DNA of 64,000 nt from Calendula officinalis (taxonomy: Eukaryota > Streptophyta > Magnoliopsida > Asterales > Asteraceae): the NCBI GenBank assembly GCA_963853835.1, contig OY970825.1:28024835-28088834 (forward strand), in the 5' to 3' direction. The translations under genes were made by a program, and so were the position numbers. The first letter of the stretch is position 1. Each line of letters starts with the position of its first letter. The notes below the pieces were generated by a model, which was given only the letters and a program-made list of their open reading frames with translations, was not told where the DNA came from and searched no databases. This document shows, one piece after another, positions 58,594 through 64,000 of this stretch.

Positions 58594-60733
58594 TGTAACA
58601 CCAAAAAAACTAAACCCGGTTTTTTTTAACTAACGGAAGCGTAGAAATAATTAAAGTAAAGTAGTTAACATCAAACAAATATTAATAAACAGGCCTTTTA
58701 CAACAATTATCCAAAATATCAAAAGTGTTTAGACAACCGGCGGCTCGGTTATTATAATATCAAAATCAGAGTGTCGGTCAACCATTCCTAAAACACCCCT
58801 TGACCCGCCCAAAAGATAAACCTGCAAAAAGGTCAACGAGGTGGGGATTAGCTAACAGCTAAGTGAATGAACTTAAACCAATAAAATAATCAAACAACCG
58901 ATGATAAATTTCATTATCCCAATTAGTTAATTTTGAAGAGTAACGGTGGTTCTGCCGAATCCTTAAATCATTGTTGGCCGAACAATGATAACCGATGGCA
59001 CTTTACTCAAAGACAGTGTGTACCCCCTTAGAACAACCAGTGCTTCTAAGGGCGATACACCTTGTCAATAGTAAACTTATGCCCAGTAGAATGTTCCAAT
59101 TACTGACCTCTTCCCAAAAAGTGCACTTAATTAATTACCGAATTAATTATACCGAGGAGTGGGCTTGCAATAACAATTGCAGCCAAGAAAACTGCACCCA
59201 AGAAAGTTCACGTTCGCGAACTCAAGTTCGCGTCGTGAACTTGAGTTCATGATCCGTGAACTTCTTCATGACCCAAACCCCAATTGCCTGCCTCGAGTTC
59301 ACGATCGCGAACCCAAGTTCGCGTCGTGAACTTACCCAGATACCAAATCCTGCACCTTTTTACCACATTGACCAATTTCTAACCAAATTGCCCATCTAAA
59401 GTTTGAAGGCTAAATCCACTCACCTTAGCTACGCAATCCAATCCCCAAAACTCAGTATACTAACTACTGAGTTTTCTTGCCTTTGCCTGTAATAATAATA
59501 CAACCAAGTTAGTGACCGAATCAATCGAAGTAGCTAAAATGCAACTATTATAGAATGACCAAGACTTGCACAACTCCCTTAACCATTTAGCCACAAGCTC
59601 AAATATGACAATAAACATGACCTAAGCTTCCCAATTCAAGACTTGCACCAAAACATGTGTTTATGTTCGATTCTAACTATTTAGGCCCAAACGGGTCAAA
59701 ACCAAACTAAACCAACAACACTTACAAAATAGTTACATTTCTCATATAAATAATATTAGAATCATTTATAACCATTTGATATCCAAATCTGATCAAGACA
59801 TCTTTTTAGGTTGACTTAGAAAAGTCAACAATGCACAATTAGCTAGTTAAGGCCATTTCAAGACAATTAGCCAAACACTACTCAATTTAGTATCACATAC
59901 ACTTATAATTCAGTCAATTTCAATCTCATGAGGATTCTACACTAGCTAGAACATCAAGAATTCCATTTACACAATTTATCAAATTTGGTGGGTTTTGGTC
60001 ATCTTCTCCAAAACTCCATAACTAGGTTTTTAAGGTCCAAGGCTTGAACTTACACTACAATCCAGAATTAGCCATCTAAAACAAACAAGATTAGTTATGA
60101 ACTTCATAGAAACCCTAGCAATTCATCAATTTCATGGTTTGAGACAAAGAAACTCCATAACCCAAGAACCCTAAGTTTTTTTTTCTAGCAAGAACACACA
60201 AAATAATGAACAATTAGCATTAATCCTACCTTGTGATGGTGATGATTCCGAAAATCAGAGGAAAGAACAAAACAATGATAATCTTCTTCAATTGAGACCT
60301 TCAAGAAAATGCATGTATGTGAAATGTGTGTGTTTGTGTCGAGCCAGGCAAGAGAACAAGGAAGAAAAACCCAATTTGACACCTGCCCTCTCTCAAGCCC
60401 ACGTACACCCCTTCCCTCACACAGCTTTAATTTCATTTAACACATTTGAATACTGAAAGTCTAGATTGCGTTTGATTTAATTAAAGATACCTATCTAACT
60501 CAGATTTTAATAACGAAGATATTTTTGGAACTGTAATTCAAAGTTTAATAAAATGCAATTTTTATCAATTCTATGCTCCATTAATACAATTAAATCTAAT
60601 TTTAACCCCTTGGTTAAAATATACCAAAACAAATCCAATTAATTCACATAAATCAATTAAAATAATAAACCAAAGAATTACTTACCGAAAGTAATTTAAA
60701 AAAAAAATCTAGCCCAGGTCTCGGGATGTTACA
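58594..60733 (-). mobile_element. 3' LTR of a minus-strand Ty3/gypsy element
   Basis: On the minus strand it starts TGTAACATCCCGAGACC at 60733 and ends TTTTTTGGTGTTACA at 58594, about 2.14 kb. It directly follows the polypurine tract and the pol gene. GTTCGCG/CGCGAAC words at 59205-59335 echo those in the LTR at 10870. The 5' LTR is outside the window, so the target duplication cannot be checked. Confidence 0.85.
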
Positions 60734-60745
60734 AATCTCTCCCCC
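60734..60745 (-). promoter_or_regulatory. Polypurine tract of minus-strand gypsy
   Basis: On the minus strand TTTAAGGGGGAGAGATT leads straight into TGTAACATCCC. This is the plus-strand primer site next to the 3' LTR. Confidence 0.85.
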
Positions 60746-63700
60746 TTAAAGAGATTCCGTCCCCGGAATCTCTCTCTGCTCGAATAAATTCGGATAACGA
60801 TCTTTCATTTCGGCCTCGGTTTCCCACGTTAGATTAGAACCCAAACTGTGTTTCCATTTCACCAGTACCATTGGAATCTTCTTCTTCCTCAACTTTGTTA
60901 TCTTTCTATCCAATAATTCAACCGGCTCTTCTATTAACCTTTTCTTTGTATCAACTTTCAACTCTCGAACCGGCAAGATTTTAGATTCGTCTTCCACTTT
61001 GCATTTCCTCAAATAACAAACATTAAAAGTATCATGAATACCAGACAATTCCGGTGGTAGATCTAAGGTCACTGATTGATCATTAACGACCCGACTGATA
61101 CGAAACGGGCCAATGTATCTTGGAGCTAATTTACAACGTTTCCCAAATCGAATAATTCCCTTCCAAGGCGAGACTTTTAAATACACCATCTCATTTTCTT
61201 CAAAAGTTACCGGTCTACGTCTCGGATCCGCATACATTTTCTGACGATCTCGGGCCGCTTTCAATTTTTCTCGGGCAATGGCCACCTTTTCAGCCGTCAA
61301 TTGAACTATATCCGAGCCCGCAAACTGTTTTTCGCCTGCTTCCAACCAACAAGTGGGGGTACGGCAATGACGACTATACAACATTTCATACGGTGGCATC
61401 TCAATACTTGAATGATACGTATTGTTGTAGGCAAATTCAATTAACAGTAAATGAGAATCCCAAGAACCACCATATTCTAACACACACGCCCGAATCATAT
61501 CTTCTAAGGTTTAAATCGTTCTTTCTGTCTGGCCATCTGTTTGCGGATGATACGCGGTGCTTAGATTAACCCGTGTACCCAATTCTCTTTGTAAGCTCTT
61601 CCAAAAATTAGAAACAAAACGAGGATCTCGATCCGACACAATCGATAATGGAATGCCATGACGAGAAATTATCTCATCAATATATAATTTAGCTAGTTGA
61701 TCGAGGGACGCGGTTTCTCTTGTGGCCAAAAAGTGAGCACTTTTAGTTAATCAGTCAACTATCACCTAAATCATATCGTGATTTTTCTGAGTACGGGGAA
61801 GTTTAGTGACGAAATCCATGGTTATATTCTCTCATTTCCATTCCGGTATTTCTAACTGTTTTAACGACCCATACGGTTTCTGATGCTCGGCCTTGACTTG
61901 CGCGCATATCTGACACTTTTCAACAAATTGAGCAACGTCGGTTTTCATAGTAGGCCACCAATATAACACCTTTAAATCGTTATACATTTTTGTACTACCC
62001 GGATGGACCGACAATCGAGATTTATGCGCCTCCGTCAAAATCAATTCCCGTAGTCCCCCGAGTAGTGGTACCCAAACACGAGACTTATACAATTTTAACC
62101 CCCGGTTGTCATCAACTAACTCATCTTTTCTTTTACTCATAACTTCCGATTTTAAATGCTCATTACCCAATGCCTCAAGTTGGCATATTCGAATTCGACT
62201 TACCAAATCCGAAATAATTTCCATACGCATGAATTGGATCTTTTCTGAAGTACCCTTTCGACTCAATGCATCGGCTACCACATTCGCCTTACCTGGGTGA
62301 TAACGAATTTCACAATCATAATCTTTGATCAATTCTAACCACCTTCGCTGCCTCATATTCAATTCTTTTTGTGTGAAAATATACTGAAGACTCTTGTGAT
62401 CGGTGCATATAACACATTTGGTGCCGTAGAGGTAATGTCTCCATAGTTTCAATGCAAAAATAACGGCTGCTAATTCCAAATCATGAGTCGGGAAATTCTT
62501 TTCGTGAGTTTTTAACTGTCTCGAGGCATAAGCGATAACCCGATCTCTCTGCATTAAGACGCAACCTAGGCCTGCGAATGATGCATCACAATACACAATA
62601 AAGTCGTCAGACCCATCGGGCAAGGCAAGTATTGGAGCCTGACAAAAAAGTTGCTTTAAAGTTTGAAATGCCGTTTCTTGATCGCTGCCCCATCGGTAAG
62701 GTACATCTTTACGTGTCAATTTCGTTAACAGACTAGTAATCTTAGAGAAATTTTGAATAAATCTACGGTAATACCCTGCCAACCCCAGAAAACTTTTAAT
62801 CTCTGACGGTGTTTTCAGTGAACCCCAATTCATCACTGCAGTTATTTTGGCCGGATCAACCTTAACCCCCTCTGAACAAATTACATGCCCCAAAAATTGC
62901 ACTTCCCGAAGCCAAAATTCACATTTAGAGAATTTGGCATATAATTGCTCACGTTTCAAAGTCTCCAAAACATGTCTTAAATGTTGCTCATGATCTAACT
63001 CAGATTTTGAGTAAATCAGAATATCAGCTATAAATACAATAACGAATTGATCAAGGAATGGTCTACATACCCGGTTCATTAAATCCATGAAAATGGCGGG
63101 ATCATTTGTCAACCCGAATGGCATAACCAAAAACTCGTAATGGCCATATCGAGTTCTAAAGGCGGTTTTCGGAATATCACTTTCTTGAACCCGAACTTGA
63201 TGGTACCCGGATCTCAAATCGATTTTAGAGAAGTACGAAGCCCCTTGCAACTGATCAAACAAATCATCTATTCTCGGGAGTGGGTACTTGTTCTTTATGG
63301 TTCTTTTGTTTAACTCCCGGTAATCTATACACATACGGAGAGTACCGTCTTTCTTCTTTACAAATAATATCGGAGCTCCCCATGGAGAGGAACTCGATCG
63401 AATGAAACCCTTATCTAATAATTCTTGAATCTGAGACATCATTTCACGGATTTCGGAAGGAGCCAAACGGTATGGAGTTCGAGCTACGGGACTGGCTCCC
63501 GGAATTAAGTCAATTTTGAATTCTACCTCCCGAATGGGAGGTAACCCAGGCAAATCATCAGGAAAGACCTCCGGGTATTCCGATACCACCCGGATGTCAC
63601 CAATTGTCTTCTTTTCTTTTCGGACATCAATAGCATAAGCAAGGAAAGACTCGCACCCTTTGACCAAAGATTTTCTGGCCTTCAAAAATGATATAATTGG

Positions 63701-63988
63701 AAAAGAAGAATTCACACGGTCACCGCGGGCCACTACATGTGTCCCGTCGGGCAAAGGAAAAGAAATTGTCTTTTTATCACATTTAATGTTAGCCCTGTTT
63801 TCACTAATCCAATCCATAGCAAGGACAACATCGAAGCCAGATATTGGCATTAATAAAAGAAAGGTCACAAATTGCACATCATCGATATCTATGCGTGCCC
63901 CGGACACAGATGTTGTGACCGGAACCAAATTTCCATCTGCTACTTCTATTTCTAATGGGGTAGTTATCACATTAGTAGGTAATTTCAA
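60746..63988 (-). pseudogene. Ty3/gypsy pol (PR-RT-RNase H-INT-chromodomain-like), partial
   Basis: The minus-strand frame runs off the right edge. In order: the end of protease (GFDVVLAMDWISENRANI); RT from TPYRLAPSEIREM through MCIDYRELNKRT; RNase H (YCDASFAGLGCVLMQ, ADALSRK); integrase zinc finger (HPGSTKMYNDL...CQICAQVK); integrase core (SDRDPRFVSNFWKSL, YHPQTDGQTERT); and a C-terminal VKWKHS...LTWETE stretch like a chromodomain (chromovirus, Tekay-like). The RT box reads FIADILIYS where FIDDILIYS is usual, losing a catalytic Asp. In-frame stops at 61832 (Trp codon), in 61730-61831 (two) and at 61511 (Gln codon) interrupt integrase. It is inactive. Gag and the 5' end lie beyond 64000. Confidence 0.92.
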
Positions 63989-64000
63989 TTTGCCACAGAA

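Noticed and set aside
58594..60733. Host gene promoter or exon in this interval (minus frame 60185-60436)
   Set aside because: The interval has LTR termini and directly follows a polypurine tract and gypsy pol; the frame has no domain.

Overview
The window looks like a gene-poor, repeat-dense stretch of a eudicot nuclear genome. It is AT-rich, genes have GT-AG introns, and it carries Ty1/copia and Ty3/gypsy elements primed by initiator tRNA-Met, plus CACTA, PIF/Harbinger, Mutator-like, Stowaway/mariner and Helitron DNA transposons. The copia accessory ORFs resemble ones I associate with asterid genomes, but I cannot name a species. No prokaryotic feature, CRISPR array or organelle segment was seen.

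The only intact cellular gene is a four-exon PTI1-like receptor-like cytoplasmic kinase (3725-5459). Left of it lie the tail of a gypsy LTR (1-96) and a decayed coding relic split by a small Harbinger element (460-1256). Right of it lie a long-TIR MITE, a Mutator-like element with a 9-bp target duplication (6514-7647) and Helitron ends.

From about 8836 to 29798 there is a nest up to six levels deep. A Helitron is interrupted by a solo gypsy LTR (10870-29780, duplication TTTAT). That LTR is interrupted by a second, oppositely oriented LTR complex (12070-29273, duplication GTTTA), which contains a 3.38-kb near-perfect palindrome. One palindrome arm is interrupted by a non-autonomous CACTA element (16432-24597, duplication TAA). 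The CACTA holds a Stowaway-like MITE (TA duplication), itself interrupted by a Harbinger element (17781-19613, TTA duplication) that encodes only a Myb/SANT-like ORF1. The CACTA also holds a second Helitron (20350-23227) carrying an expansin gene fragment. The target duplications give the order of insertion.

From about 30.7 to 47.3 kb lie copia elements. Element A has an LTR end, primer site, palindromic repeat leader and accessory ORF but no gag-pol. It is followed by a recombinant B/C element: 5' LTR, gag-PR-INT-partial RT of family B, joined in frame to INT-RT-RNase H of family C. Family C continues with its own accessory ORF, apparent internal promoter, polypurine tract and 3' LTR. All coding parts are broken by stops or frameshifts. 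A Pack-MULE (47347-48353) with exons resembling a plastid FAD-dependent oxidoreductase sits in the C 3' LTR.

The right third holds a Stowaway-like MITE (48836-49087), a complete 1.68-kb non-coding LTR retrotransposon (51167-52846), a minus-strand copia-type LTR (about 54.2-54.5 kb), a 1.3-kb tandem duplication with a diverged third copy and a perfect 22-bp hairpin (55.1-58.3 kb). It ends with the 3' LTR and pol of a minus-strand Ty3/gypsy element that runs off the right edge. Coordinates of element ends rest on terminal motifs and target duplications read by eye.
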